From CAVVGZ01 sp963747965 (lineage in GTDB: Bacteria; Chloroflexota; Anaerolineae; Anaerolineales; Anaerolineaceae), in assembly GCA_963747965.1 (NCBI GenBank), contig CAVVGZ010000008.1, positions 124,001 to 188,000 of the forward strand: a stretch of 64,000 nt of DNA, written 5' to 3'. The translations under genes and the position numbers were made by a program. The notes below the pieces were generated by a model. The model was not told the DNA's origin, searched no databases, and was given only the letters and a program-made list of their open reading frames with translations. Numbering within the stretch: the stretch's first letter is position 1; every line of letters starts with the position of its first letter. This document shows positions 55,404 to 63,923 of the stretch, piece after piece.

Positions 55404-56615
55404 ATGAACAATTCGTTTATGAGTTCTGCGAAATACCTGTTTACATCCGAATCAGTAACAGAAGGACATCCAGATAAAATGTGTGACCAGATCAGCGATG
55501 CTGTTCTGGATGCCTGTTTAAAGGACGATCCCAGGTCCCGCGTGGCCTGTGAAACTGCTACAAAAACTGGCTTCGTCCTGGTAATGGGTGAGATCACCAC
55601 CAATGCTTTCGTCAATTTCGACGTGCTTGTCCGGGATGTAGTTAATGAAATTGGTTATGACTCCAGCGAAAAAGGTTTCGATGGAACCTCATGCGGCGTC
55701 ATATCTGCCATTGCAGCACAGTCTGGAGACATTGCCCAGGGCGTAAATCATTCCCTGGAAGAAAAAAGTGGGGAGATGTCCGAAGATGAAGTCAACCAGA
55801 TCGGCGCAGGCGACCAGGGTATGATGTTTGGTTATGCCTGCAATGAGACCTCCGTTCTAATGCCCATGCCGATCTACCTGGCACATAAATTAACCCGCAA
55901 ATTGGCTGATGTCCGCAAAAACGGTATTCTTCCCTGGCTGCGTCCGGATGGCAAGAGCCAGGTCACAATTGAGTACAGCATGGGTAAACCCGTACGGGTC
56001 GATACAGTCCTGGTCAGCACCCAGCACTCTCCGGAAATGCATCAGAAAGATATCCGGGAAGCCGTGATCAAATATATCATCATGCCCACCTTGCCGGCTG
56101 AGATGGTTGATAGTGATTTGAAAATATTTGTCAATCCTACCGGTCGTTTCGCTATCGGTGGTCCAATGGGTGACTCCGGGCTGACAGGACGAAAAATAAT
56201 CGTTGATACGTATGGTGGAATGGGCAGGCATGGCGGGGGTTGTTTTTCAGGCAAAGACCCGACCAAGGTAGACCGCTCAGCGGCCTACGGCACCCGTTGG
56301 GCAGCTAAGAACATTGTCGCTGCCGGTCTGGCAGAGCGTTGTGAAATTCAGGTTGCTTATGCGATTGGTGTCGCTCATCCGCTTAGCATCAACGTGGAAA
56401 CCTTTGGTACTGGAAAAATTTCCGATGAAGAGATAGTGGCATTGATCAATGAGTATTTTGACCTGCGTCCGGGTGCCATTATCCGTGACCTTGACCTGCG
56501 CCGGCCAATTTATCAAAAAGTTGCCGCTTACGGTCACTTTGGTCGTGACGATCTCAACTTACCCTGGGAAAACACTGAAAAAGCCGCGATTCTGAGAAAC
56601 GCAGCAGGTATCTGA
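55404..56615 (+). CDS. metK: S-adenosylmethionine synthetase
   Basis: This 403-residue enzyme makes S-adenosylmethionine from methionine and ATP. Signatures are VTEGHPDKMCDQISDAVLD, GAGDQGMMFGYA and the P-loop-like GGGCFSGKDPTKVDRSAAY. The ATG follows GGAGG by six bases. It is under a SAM-I riboswitch, a direct feedback loop. It is convergent with nth across a shared terminator. Confidence 0.97.
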   Translation: MNNSFMSSAKYLFTSESVTEGHPDKMCDQISDAVLDACLKDDPRSRVACETATKTGFVLVMGEITTNAFVNFDVLVRDVVNEIGYDSSEKGFDGTSCGVISAIAAQSGDIAQGVNHSLEEKSGEMSEDEVNQIGAGDQGMMFGYACNETSVLMPMPIYLAHKLTRKLADVRKNGILPWLRPDGKSQVTIEYSMGKPVRVDTVLVSTQHSPEMHQKDIREAVIKYIIMPTLPAEMVDSDLKIFVNPTGRFAIGGPMGDSGLTGRKIIVDTYGGMGRHGGGCFSGKDPTKVDRSAAYGTRWAAKNIVAAGLAERCEIQVAYAIGVAHPLSINVETFGTGKISDEEIVALINEYFDLRPGAIIRDLDLRRPIYQKVAAYGHFGRDDLNLPWENTEKAAILRNAAGI

Positions 56616-56663
56616 AAAACAGTCAGGTAACAAGCGTTCACAAATCAATTTATTAAATCTAAT

Positions 56664-56698
56664 CAGGGCTGCCCGGATTATTTCCCCCGGCAGCCCTG
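56664..56698. terminator. Terminator between metK and nth
   Basis: CAGGGCTGCC (56664-56673) pairs with GGCAGCCCTG (56689-56698), a perfect 10-bp stem with a 15-nt loop. T-tails are weak on both sides, but the site lies exactly between the convergent genes. Confidence 0.55.
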
Positions 56699-56717
56699 TA
56701 CCATTAATTCGCATGGT

Positions 56718-57429
56718 TCATAATTTCTTTTTAGGTGTCTGCAGGTTCCCTGCAGTTATTCCGCTCTGGTAATATTCACAAATATCTTGGAGGGGACATT
56801 CCGGGCAATCAGGCTTGCGTGCTGTGCAAATTTCACGTCCCAGACGGATAAGGTTGAGATGAGCCGTTCCATATTCATCTTCGGGAAAAAGGCTCGCCAG
56901 GTGAACATGAGCCTGTTCGACGGTCATCTTCTCGGGCCGCAGTCCCAGCCTGCCTGAAACCCGGTAAATATGGGTATCAACCGGAAAAGCAGGTTTATCC
57001 AGAGAAAACAGGAGCACAATTGCTGTTGTTTTCGGCCCAACACCTTTGAAACCGGAAAGCCATTTGCCTGCCTCCTGGGTAGACATTTCTTTCAGAAAGG
57101 ATAGGTCGAGATTCCCTCGTTCTTGGGTGATCTCCCTTAAAATAGATTGGATGCGGGGTCCTTTCTGGTTTGCCAGTCCAGCTGGACGGATTGCATCCAC
57201 AATTGCTTTTTCATCCGCATCACGCACTTCTTCCCAGGTTGGGAATCGATTCCGTAAGCGGGTATATGCCCGGTCTCTATTCATATCATTGGTATTTTGT
57301 GAAAGGATGGTACACACCAATTCATCCAGAGGTGGGCGCGGATCTCCCCAACCAGGTATTTCAAAATAATCCTGCAGTCGTTTAGTTACCTGGCGAGCCA
57401 GGTCATAGTTGATGGGAAGGCTTAATCAC
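56718..57429 (-). CDS. nth: Endonuclease III-type DNA glycosylase
   Basis: This base-excision repair enzyme removes oxidised pyrimidines and nicks the strand. The helix-hairpin-helix is LSGFKGVGPKTTAIV, with catalytic Lys, and the catalytic Asp lies in FPVDTHIYRVSGRLG. The C-terminal [4Fe-4S] pattern C-X6-C-X2-C-X5-C is complete (CTARKPDCPECPLQDIC). A GTG at 57320 would cut off about 30 conserved residues. Coding upstream reads DLARQVTKRLQDYFEIPGWG, and a GTG at 57429 has GGAGA just upstream, but a TGA at 57403-57405 interrupts that frame. One indel near 57405 would join them. Confidence 0.88.
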
Positions 57430-57452
57430 AGGCTCTCCAAACAAGGGGAGAT

Positions 57453-58532
57453 TTATTTAGGTAACAGGGGCATACCTGCAGGGAAACCCGGAAAATCCAG
57501 CTTGAGTGTGCTGCGCAGTTCACCCACCTCTATACCTCGCCAGTTACATATCGGCCGGGAGTTAAAATCCGAGAGTTCTTCAAGTTCCTCCTCGGTCAAA
57601 ATGCACATTTCGTTCAAGATTTCCAGGGCAGTAATCGAGCGTGCTCTCCCGCTTGGATCGCCATCGGCTATCTTGATTGCAATCCCCAGACCTGGATTTT
57701 TGGGATCCAGAACACCTGGCATGACCCCCACCAACAGGTAACCTTCTGCTCCGGATTTGGACACAACTTTGCCTCTGGCAGCCCTCATTAATTGGGTGTC
57801 AAACCTCCCCGGTCCTGCAACCATTTCGGGGTGAGCGATCATTGCCCGGGTTATCCTGCGGCATGCATTCGCACGCTGTTCTGTAAGACCTTGTGGATCG
57901 CATAAGCGGGCAAAGCTATGCGCAGCAGACTTCATTGGGACTGCAAAGACTGGAGCAGAGCATCCATCCACTCCGGACTCAATCTGTGCTGTTTTAAGTC
58001 CGCACATATCCGCAAAGGTCTTAAGGATTATCTGTTGGATGGGATGAGCCGGGTTTATATAATCCTCCGTTGACAGGCTGTTCAACAGACAAAGTGCCAA
58101 CATGCCGGTATGTTTTCCAGAGCAATTGTTATGATTTTCTGTAGGTGACTCCCCTTTCATGTGCATTTCTAAACTGGCCGCATCATCATGTGGAAAATGA
58201 GAGCCGCACAACAAATCCTCATGGGTAATATTGATTTTCGCCTGGATGGATTCCACAGTTTGCACGTGATCCGGTGTGCCGGCGTGGGAAGCACACATTA
58301 CAGCAATTTCCTTATCAGATAACTGGTAGATGTCCGCCCCTCCCTGCTCTACCAATGGCAGCACCTGGATGGGCTTGGAGGAAGACCGCAAAAATGAGAC
58401 TGTATCAGCATCACCGTGACTGGCAATCATCCGCCCATAAGCATCAACAATTGCAACTGCACCAAAATGTACTGATTCAACAATATTCCCGCGGGTAGCT
58501 TCTACAACAGGTTGGTATTCCGGATAATTCAC
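57453..58532 (-). CDS. L-asparaginase II family protein (Rhizobium-type)
   Basis: This roughly 359-residue protein belongs to the asparaginase family first described in Rhizobium (PF06089), unrelated to the classic bacterial type I/II fold. Blocks include RSSSKPIQVLPLVEQGGAD, MCASHAGTPDHV, NNCSGKHTGMLALC, GVDGCSAPVFAVPM and GPGRFDTQLMRAARGKVVSKSGAEG. It would convert asparagine to aspartate and ammonia. The GTG at 58532 is favoured because AAAGGA lies six bases before it; ATGs at 58553 and 58592 lack a ribosome site. It lies 24 bp before nth. Confidence 0.87.
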   Translation of the reverse strand: MNYPEYQPVVEATRGNIVESVHFGAVAIVDAYGRMIASHGDADTVSFLRSSSKPIQVLPLVEQGGADIYQLSDKEIAVMCASHAGTPDHVQTVESIQAKINITHEDLLCGSHFPHDDAASLEMHMKGESPTENHNNCSGKHTGMLALCLLNSLSTEDYINPAHPIQQIILKTFADMCGLKTAQIESGVDGCSAPVFAVPMKSAAHSFARLCDPQGLTEQRANACRRITRAMIAHPEMVAGPGRFDTQLMRAARGKVVSKSGAEGYLLVGVMPGVLDPKNPGLGIAIKIADGDPSGRARSITALEILNEMCILTEEELEELSDFNSRPICNWRGIEVGELRSTLKLDFPGFPAGMPLLPK

Positions 58533-58592
58533 ATTCAGTCCTTTCTTGGTCATTAATGTTATTGAACCTATTAATATGGTTGTGAAATTCAC

Positions 58593-58625
58593 AAAAAAGC
58601 TGGAGATACCATCTCCAGCTTTTTT
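58593..58625. terminator. Bidirectional terminator
   Basis: AAAAAAGCTGGAGAT-ACC-ATCTCCAGCTTTTTT: a perfect 10-bp stem with a three-base loop and A/T tails on both sides. It ends the lipoprotein gene (58685) on the minus strand. Confidence 0.85.
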
Positions 58626-58684
58626 CCAGACAAAGGTGGGTCAGGTTTTAGGTAATCCATTCCACACGGGGTCCTTCAAAATCT

Positions 58685-59518
58685 TTAAGGCAGGTTAATG
58701 GTATTAAAGGTAAATTTGCGGTAGTTATCAATGGATAGGTTGCCTTTATTGATGGATACTGCAAATTGCCAGGGGAGATTTTCCCAGTCTTCATTAAAGT
58801 TTCCATAATATCGAATCTTCGATGTGGGGTTTTCGGGGTCCCAGATCATGACGAGCATCTCACCTGCTTCATCCACCGCTAACAACATACTGTACCAGGT
58901 GTCCGGCTTGGGAGTAATATTTCCTACCAGCAAAGCCGGGGAGACAAGCTCTATTCCGTCGCGAATATTGGTCTGGGTATTGGTACCCGTCTCGACCCCG
59001 AAACGTTTGTAGTCATCCTTGATAAACATGGAATGGTCAAGGTAAGCATATAGCTGCGATCCAAAATTAAATTTGAAATCAAATATTACGCCCTCTCCGG
59101 TATTGATTGGATCGTTTTGTATCAGGCGGGTATCCCGGTAAATTTTACTGTCCATTTGCACCATATCGTCTTCAATCACTACCCTGTCAGAAACAAATTC
59201 CCAGCCATTTTCTGTGCCGGAATCAAATCCATCATACGAAATGATTTTCATCCCATCAACAAACTGGGAGATTGGATCCCCCGGTGGTTCAATGGTCATT
59301 GAGGCTGTAGGGGAAGGCGAAGCCGAAGGTGAGGCCGTTGGTGTTATGGTACTGGTGGGTGTGGCTGTGGGCAGGTTTGTGGGTAATGGGGTGCTGGTCT
59401 GGGTGGGCGGCATGGCCGCCTGGTTGGTAGCCGTAAGATTTTCTGGCGCAGAGGAGCACCCGGATATCAGCAATATAGCTATCAACATGCCAATAATGGG
59501 GTTTTGAATTATTTTCAT
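58685..59518 (-). CDS. Lipoprotein with Thr/Pro linker and concanavalin-like C-terminal domain
   Basis: This roughly 277-residue protein has a signal peptide with lipobox LLISGCS and a long Thr/Pro/Ser linker. Its beta-rich C-terminal domain (DGFDSGTENGWEFVSDRVVIED, GVIFDFKFNFGSQLYAYLD, KPDTWYSMLLAVDEAGEMLVMIWD) reads like the jelly-roll/laminin-G-like sugar-binding modules seen in exported proteins. No catalytic residues are recognised. The ATG at 59518 is preferred over 59539, since the hydrophobic signal begins just after it. It would be anchored outside the cell. Confidence 0.75.
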   Translation of the reverse strand: MKIIQNPIIGMLIAILLISGCSSAPENLTATNQAAMPPTQTSTPLPTNLPTATPTSTITPTASPSASPSPTASMTIEPPGDPISQFVDGMKIISYDGFDSGTENGWEFVSDRVVIEDDMVQMDSKIYRDTRLIQNDPINTGEGVIFDFKFNFGSQLYAYLDHSMFIKDDYKRFGVETGTNTQTNIRDGIELVSPALLVGNITPKPDTWYSMLLAVDEAGEMLVMIWDPENPTSKIRYYGNFNEDWENLPWQFAVSINKGNLSIDNYRKFTFNTINLP

Positions 59519-59674
59519 TGTCTGATTTCCCTTTTCCACACGATTTATTAATATTCCTTATAACCAGAATAAGTGCTTTCTATTTAATCAAAATCAGGTG
59601 GTTGTTCAAATTTAATCTGACCTGTAAAAATGGATTTCTAATTTAAATTATATTATTATTTTGGAGGAACAAGC

Positions 59675-59842
59675 ATGCAACCGATCAAGAATACCCAATT
59701 GGAAAAACATTTTTTTAAAGCCAACCTTCAACCAGCGTGCAAGGTTCTATTCCCAGTATTTGTTATCAATTTCAACTTTGGCGTTACTGTAATGATGGAC
59801 ATAATAATAATAAAGACCGTAAGAAAGCCGTTTTTCGTATAA
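59675..59842 (+). CDS. Possible 55-residue protein with strong ribosome site
   Basis: An ATG seven bases after GGAGG opens a 55-codon frame (MQPIKNTQLEKHFFKANLQP, then a hydrophobic middle and a basic end). The last third overlaps the convergent metallo-beta-lactamase-fold gene. No family is recognised. It could be a small membrane protein, or the N-terminus of a lost gene. Confidence 0.3.
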   Translation: MQPIKNTQLEKHFFKANLQPACKVLFPVFVINFNFGVTVMMDIIIIKTVRKPFFV

Positions 59843-60616
59843 TTGGGTAAATTTTTCAGGGAATTCAAATTCACTGATCAATTTTGGTACGAGTTTAAGC
59901 GTTTCCTGGGGGTTTGCGTTACGATTTGCTAAGGTTTCCAGTTTGTTATTAACTTTTTCAAGAAATCGGGTTTGATGGTGGATTTCTTCGTAGGGTACCA
60001 ATCCGGATCGACCACTGACTATTAAATAATCACGGAATCCGGGTTTAATAAGCTGCTTTAGGTCATCAATCCATCGGGGAATATTAGCACCAGCCAGGAA
60101 TGGGGGCTGACCAGTGATAATTGCGTCACCAACAAATACAACCTTTTGCTCCGGAACAACCGCCCAGATAGCACTATTCATCGGTCCTGGGCGGTGTTGC
60201 AAAATGAGCCGGCTGGAATCCCAGTGGATTTCCATCTCATTTGTAAATGTGATTTCAGGGGACGCCCAGCGGGTGTTGATCATTCCTTCTTTATTTTCCC
60301 AATCTGCTCCACTCTCAGTCGTTTGAGGTTTGAATGTAAGTGGACGGTTGCGAAGTACTTCTAATGTTTGTTGGTGAGCAATAATCGTACAATCCATTGC
60401 GGAGCCGCCAAGTGTTCGATCTAAGTGGGCATCTAAATTGATAAGTAATCGTTCAACCCCTCCACCCAGGGCTAATACGATCGAACGCCAGGCGCGGACT
60501 TCGTCTGGATGAAACGGCGCGTCAATAAGGATTAATCCATGCGGCCATTGGATTACTCCCAGGGTAACTCCTGATAATCCTGTTTCTATAGATATATTTT
60601 TTGCAATTACTTCCAT
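59747..60616 (-). CDS. Metallo-beta-lactamase-fold protein with altered metal site
   Basis: This 289-residue protein follows the MBL fold: GVIQWPHGLILIDAPFHPDE, then the first metal motif, LQHRPGPMNSAIWAV, and KVVFVGDAIITGQPP with the bridging Asp. The hallmark HxHxDH is changed to DAHLDR (INLDAHLDRTLGG). The first His is Asp and the last His is Arg, so a normal two-zinc site is unlikely. It may bind one metal or have lost hydrolase activity. The C-terminal 60 residues are helical. No operon partner indicates its substrate. Confidence 0.8.
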   Translation of the reverse strand: MEVIAKNISIETGLSGVTLGVIQWPHGLILIDAPFHPDEVRAWRSIVLALGGGVERLLINLDAHLDRTLGGSAMDCTIIAHQQTLEVLRNRPLTFKPQTTESGADWENKEGMINTRWASPEITFTNEMEIHWDSSRLILQHRPGPMNSAIWAVVPEQKVVFVGDAIITGQPPFLAGANIPRWIDDLKQLIKPGFRDYLIVSGRSGLVPYEEIHHQTRFLEKVNNKLETLANRNANPQETLKLVPKLISEFEFPEKFTQLYEKRLSYGLYYYYVHHYSNAKVEIDNKYWE

Positions 60617-60856
60617 AAAAGCCTCACCGAATTTAAGGATAATCCGTCCAATATATTCCCCTGTTAGCTTACACTGAAAATCCTGCCATTAATAGTTGTA
60701 TAACCCTCTCCTGACCATGGGTGATTCATTCTCAGCATTGCTTCTCATCTCATGTTAAATAGGAGTAATGAGGATTTTGAATCAGTATAGCACTTAATAG
60801 TCGTGTCTTAGAGTAACACTGACTTCCTGGTGAATTTTCGGGTAGGGGTCAAGAAA

Positions 60857-61660
60857 TCAATTGGAAGGATTTGGATTGAATAATTTCCTTACCGCATCAC
60901 ATTGTAAACAGGCGGGATCAGAACAAAGCAGTCCGTAAGGCTCTGTCCGCAGATAGGCTGTCAGCACTTCCATCATTGGTACTAACTGGATACCCTGAAC
61001 AAGCACGTCCCCAATTGGAACCTGTTGGGTTATTTCTGCAAGTAAATGATTCACTTTGAAAAAGCCGCCTTCACAACCCGGAAATGCAGGGCATTCTACA
61101 ACCCCATTGTTAGTGAGCGCCCACCTTACAAATCCCGGGTAACCTTCCAATAACTCTGCAAAATGAATGCTGATATTCGCCCTAGGCTCAACCCCCATAA
61201 GCAGAACCCATCCATTCTGTTCAACAAGCATGCCAATCGGTCTTAAAGGTTCCTGTATAGTCTGGGATTGGATTGCTATATCCTGATTTATCCCGGAAAA
61301 GGACAGGATGGGGTGTTTAGACCTTAATGCATGGGGATGGGTTCGCAGCAATTCAGATACTTCACCGACAGCTTCATCAACCGGTAGATCCAAATGGAAC
61401 ATTTCCGCCATTTCATTGGACTCATCCCCGCTCCCATATACCATCCCGTTATTCTCAGGTCCAATTTCCGGTATTAGCATGGTGCGGTAAGTAAATGCTG
61501 GCATTACCAGGTCTTCAAAGGTCGTGAGCAGCCCCCCCAATAGTGTGGCTGATCCGCCGCGCACCTCACCAAAAGCTGGCATCCAGACATGTGCCAGGAC
61601 AGGTTCGTAGCCAACATCAAATTTTTTTAAACCGCTGACAACATCACGAAATGTGATCAT
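60857..61660 (-). CDS. AAC(3)-family N-acetyltransferase-like protein
   Basis: This 267-residue protein belongs to the aminoglycoside 3-N-acetyltransferase family (AAC(3)/YokD fold), which uses acetyl-CoA. The typical order is seen: VWMPAFGEVRGGSATLLGGLL, DLVMPAFTYRTM, RTHPHALRSKHPILSFSGI, GWVLLMGVEPRANISIHFAE and a distal Glu/Arg block. Several cysteines near the C-terminus (GLLCSDPACLQCDAV) are unusual. Chromosomal homologues often act on other amines, so resistance should not be assumed. It ends an apparent run SDR then AAC(3) (15 bp apart). Confidence 0.85.
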   Translation of the reverse strand: MITFRDVVSGLKKFDVGYEPVLAHVWMPAFGEVRGGSATLLGGLLTTFEDLVMPAFTYRTMLIPEIGPENNGMVYGSGDESNEMAEMFHLDLPVDEAVGEVSELLRTHPHALRSKHPILSFSGINQDIAIQSQTIQEPLRPIGMLVEQNGWVLLMGVEPRANISIHFAELLEGYPGFVRWALTNNGVVECPAFPGCEGGFFKVNHLLAEITQQVPIGDVLVQGIQLVPMMEVLTAYLRTEPYGLLCSDPACLQCDAVRKLFNPNPSN

Positions 61661-61674
61661 ACTACCTCATTCTC

Positions 61675-62407
61675 TTAAGGTTCTGGTGCAAGATTAATCT
61701 GTAATACCTGCCCGGTAAAATGGGAAGCATCCGGGCCGCAGAGATACACCGCCAGTTTTGTGATTCCGTTGAGCATTTCAAGGGAAACTAACCTGTCAAA
61801 AGGTTCAACGTCCTCAGAAAACAGCGCCAAATCCCCGGAACAGATCGCATGCACCCGGATATTATCTCCATCAAACTCCCTGGCAGCCGTTCGTGTCATT
61901 GAAATAATTCCAGCGTTGCAGGCAAAAAAAGCTCCTGATCCATCTTCTGTCGAACCCAATTTCTCGGCGGCTGTAAAATTCAAGATGACACCCCCGGCCT
62001 GCAGAGCCATGCATGTACTCGCTGCACGCATAAAATAAAAAGGTGCCGATAAATTCTGGTCCACAAGGGACTGCCATTCCCAATTACTTATGTCCTGTAA
62101 GTTTATCCTGTCCGGCAGTGTGGGTATATTAATTAGAATATCAATCCTGGCCCAATCTCTCAGTATCTCCTCTATCAGGGCTGTTTCCTGTCCTGGCTTT
62201 GTGAGATACCCTTTAATTTCACCGTCTTGGGTTTGAATGGTTTGTACCGTTTCCAATAATCTGTACAGGTGTATGATCTGCAGCAGCAATGACCGCTCCA
62301 GCATCTGCAAAAGCCAGGGCGAGCATTCTCCCCAACCCGCCTCCAGCGCCGGTGATCACTGCCACTTGTCCGATTAATGGTTGAACCCGCTCTGTCTCCA
62401 TTTGCAT
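61675..62407 (-). CDS. Short-chain dehydrogenase/reductase, frameshifted
   Basis: Corrected, this is a protein of about 244 residues: dinucleotide-binding TGAGGGLGRMLALAFADAGA, substrate-side segment DILINIPTLPDRINLQD, then GVILNFTAAEKLG and the C-terminal TGQVLQINLAPEP. The usual catalytic YxxxK reads FFACNAGII, so Tyr and Lys are not in their normal places and activity is uncertain. The frame breaks near 62257-62262; dropping one base gives TPVQLLETVQTIQTQDG. The ATG at 62407 has AAGGA nine bases upstream. Confidence 0.78.
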
Positions 62408-63124
62408 CAATCCGTCTTCCTTACCGCCGATGAGACAAAGTGGGACTTCGTCCGGATTGTTCTTTGCATTCAAACTGATCCCAAAATAAGCGGATGGATC
62501 CAGGGTGTTTTTCATTTCAAGCTCGTTCAAAAAACGTCCTTTGCCGTCATCCAGAACAATGGAAAAATGTAAATGAACCCCGGTGGGGTTATCCGGATCC
62601 CCGGAGTAATCACCCTGGTAGCCAAGCAATGTCCCTGCTGAAACGGGGATCTCAATTGAACCGGGGGGGAATTCAGGGGCAATGTAAGAATTCCCCTCCT
62701 GATCTGCAAGGTGGGTGTAATAGGTCCAAATCTGGCGTGAAGGCATCAGAGGATCACGGGGTATGCGGATGATCAGGGATGATTTCCAATCGGGAAGGCG
62801 GGAAAGGTACCCATCATAGGCAGCATAGACAGCAGTTTTTCCTGCTGGCTTTCCGCCAAAAATATCTATCCCCTGGTGGGCATGACCTGGACGAAAAGAA
62901 TCTCCCCATAAAAAGCCCACAAATCCCTGTGTCGGGAACTCAAAGGGTGCATCAGCACAGCGTTCACCAGGGTGCATCTGCCAGTCTGTGTATGCTTCAG
63001 GATCCCGGATAAATTTCCGGAATAACAGGATGCGCTGCGGATTAATTGGATTCCTGCTGTAAAAATACCATCCCAACAACATCAAGAGGACCAGTAAACC
63101 AGGAATCCATTTTACAGTCTTCAT
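62219..63124 (-). CDS. M23-type peptidase with N-terminal membrane anchor
   Basis: The protein starts with one transmembrane segment (WIPGLLVLLMLLGWYFY) and carries an M23/LytM peptidase domain. Zinc ligands are GHAHQGIDIFGG (HxxxD) and VHLHFSI (HxH). It would act on peptidoglycan crosslinks outside the cytoplasmic membrane. The recognisable part ends near residue 240 (LDPSAYFGISLN). The frame then runs on without a stop through MQMETERVQPL into the SDR N-terminus to 62219. A TGATG overlap in another frame suggests the true stop lies at about 62408 and was lost by an indel. The ATG at 63124 is preferred over a TTG at 63142. Confidence 0.82.
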   Translation of the reverse strand: MKTVKWIPGLLVLLMLLGWYFYSRNPINPQRILLFRKFIRDPEAYTDWQMHPGERCADAPFEFPTQGFVGFLWGDSFRPGHAHQGIDIFGGKPAGKTAVYAAYDGYLSRLPDWKSSLIIRIPRDPLMPSRQIWTYYTHLADQEGNSYIAPEFPPGSIEIPVSAGTLLGYQGDYSGDPDNPTGVHLHFSIVLDDGKGRFLNELEMKNTLDPSAYFGISLNAKNNPDEVPLCLIGGKEDGLMQMETERVQPLIGQVAVITGAGGGLGRMLALAFADAGAVIAAADHTPVQIIGNGTNHSNPRR

Positions 63125-63203
63125 ACTTATGTGATTATACAATAACCGGCACTACCCAGAATGATGATAATTGTTCACCAGATTGGGTCTGCCGGCATTG
63201 AGA

Positions 63204-63875
63204 TCAATCCACAACTTCAATAGACAGGCTGAAGGTACAGTAAGTTTCAGAACCCGAAAGGATCCCCCAGGTGGTTTGGTATTCACCCTTCGCATCCGGC
63301 GCATTCATGTCCACCACGATTTTAATTTCATCCCCGGGTTTTACAGTTTCCCCAAGGTCATATCGTTCATCAGATTGCGAAAAATTTTCTCCGCTGACAT
63401 ATCCATAATCAGTATTTTCAGCGTCCCATTCTTCGGTGCCTGTATTTTTCAAAACCCAAACCCCGTCGAAATCTCCACCTGGCGGATAGGTGGTTCCATC
63501 CGCAGGGGATTTCTCCACGACCTGGCAGGCGTACGAACTGGCAGTAGGGCTGATGGTTGGCAAGGTTGCTACCACTACCGGCGGTTTAGTGGAAGTAGCA
63601 GTCAAAGCAGGAAGGGGTGTCAGGCTGGGTTTCGATGTGGCGGTCGCGGTTGGCAGGGGTTCCTCGGTAGGTGTGGCGGATGGGTTTAACCGTGCATCCT
63701 CTGTTATTTCAGCAACGACTGTTATTGCTGCTTCGGTATGGGCAGCAATGATATTTGCAGCATTTTCGGTTTCTTGCGCAGGCGATGGTGTGCATTCTGC
63801 CGGTGAACAGGCAGTCATGAGCAGCACCAATACAACAACAAGCAGGCTCCCAATGATATTTCTTTTCTTATTCAT
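63204..63875 (-). CDS. Lipoprotein with NBR1-type Ig-like domain
   Basis: This roughly 223-residue exported protein has a signal peptide with lipobox LMTACS, a helical segment, and a long Thr/Pro/Ser linker. Its C-terminal domain is of the NBR1 'four-tryptophan' Ig-like type (FDGVWVLKNTGTEEWD, LGETVKPGDEIKIVVDM, GEYQTTWGILSG). Such domains are common in Chloroflexota surface proteins and probably mediate protein contacts. The ATG at 63875 is chosen because AGGAG lies six bases upstream. Confidence 0.85.
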   Translation of the reverse strand: MNKKRNIIGSLLVVVLVLLMTACSPAECTPSPAQETENAANIIAAHTEAAITVVAEITEDARLNPSATPTEEPLPTATATSKPSLTPLPALTATSTKPPVVVATLPTISPTASSYACQVVEKSPADGTTYPPGGDFDGVWVLKNTGTEEWDAENTDYGYVSGENFSQSDERYDLGETVKPGDEIKIVVDMNAPDAKGEYQTTWGILSGSETYCTFSLSIEVVD

Positions 63876-63891
63876 ATTTGTCTCCTGTATT

Positions 63892-63923
63892 ACCCGGGAA
63901 TGGAATATCTTAAATTCCCGGGT
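63892..63923. repeat. Inverted repeat in the leader of the NBR1-domain lipoprotein
   Basis: ACCCGGGAAT and ATTCCCGGGT form a perfect 10-bp stem with a 12-nt spacer, ending 17 bp before the start codon at 63875. It could act as an operator or a leader hairpin. Bases 63927-64000 show no gene. Confidence 0.55.

Noticed and set aside
60857..61660. Aminoglycoside resistance gene
   Set aside because: Family membership is clear but chromosomal AAC(3)-like proteins often act on other substrates, and no mobile-element context is present.
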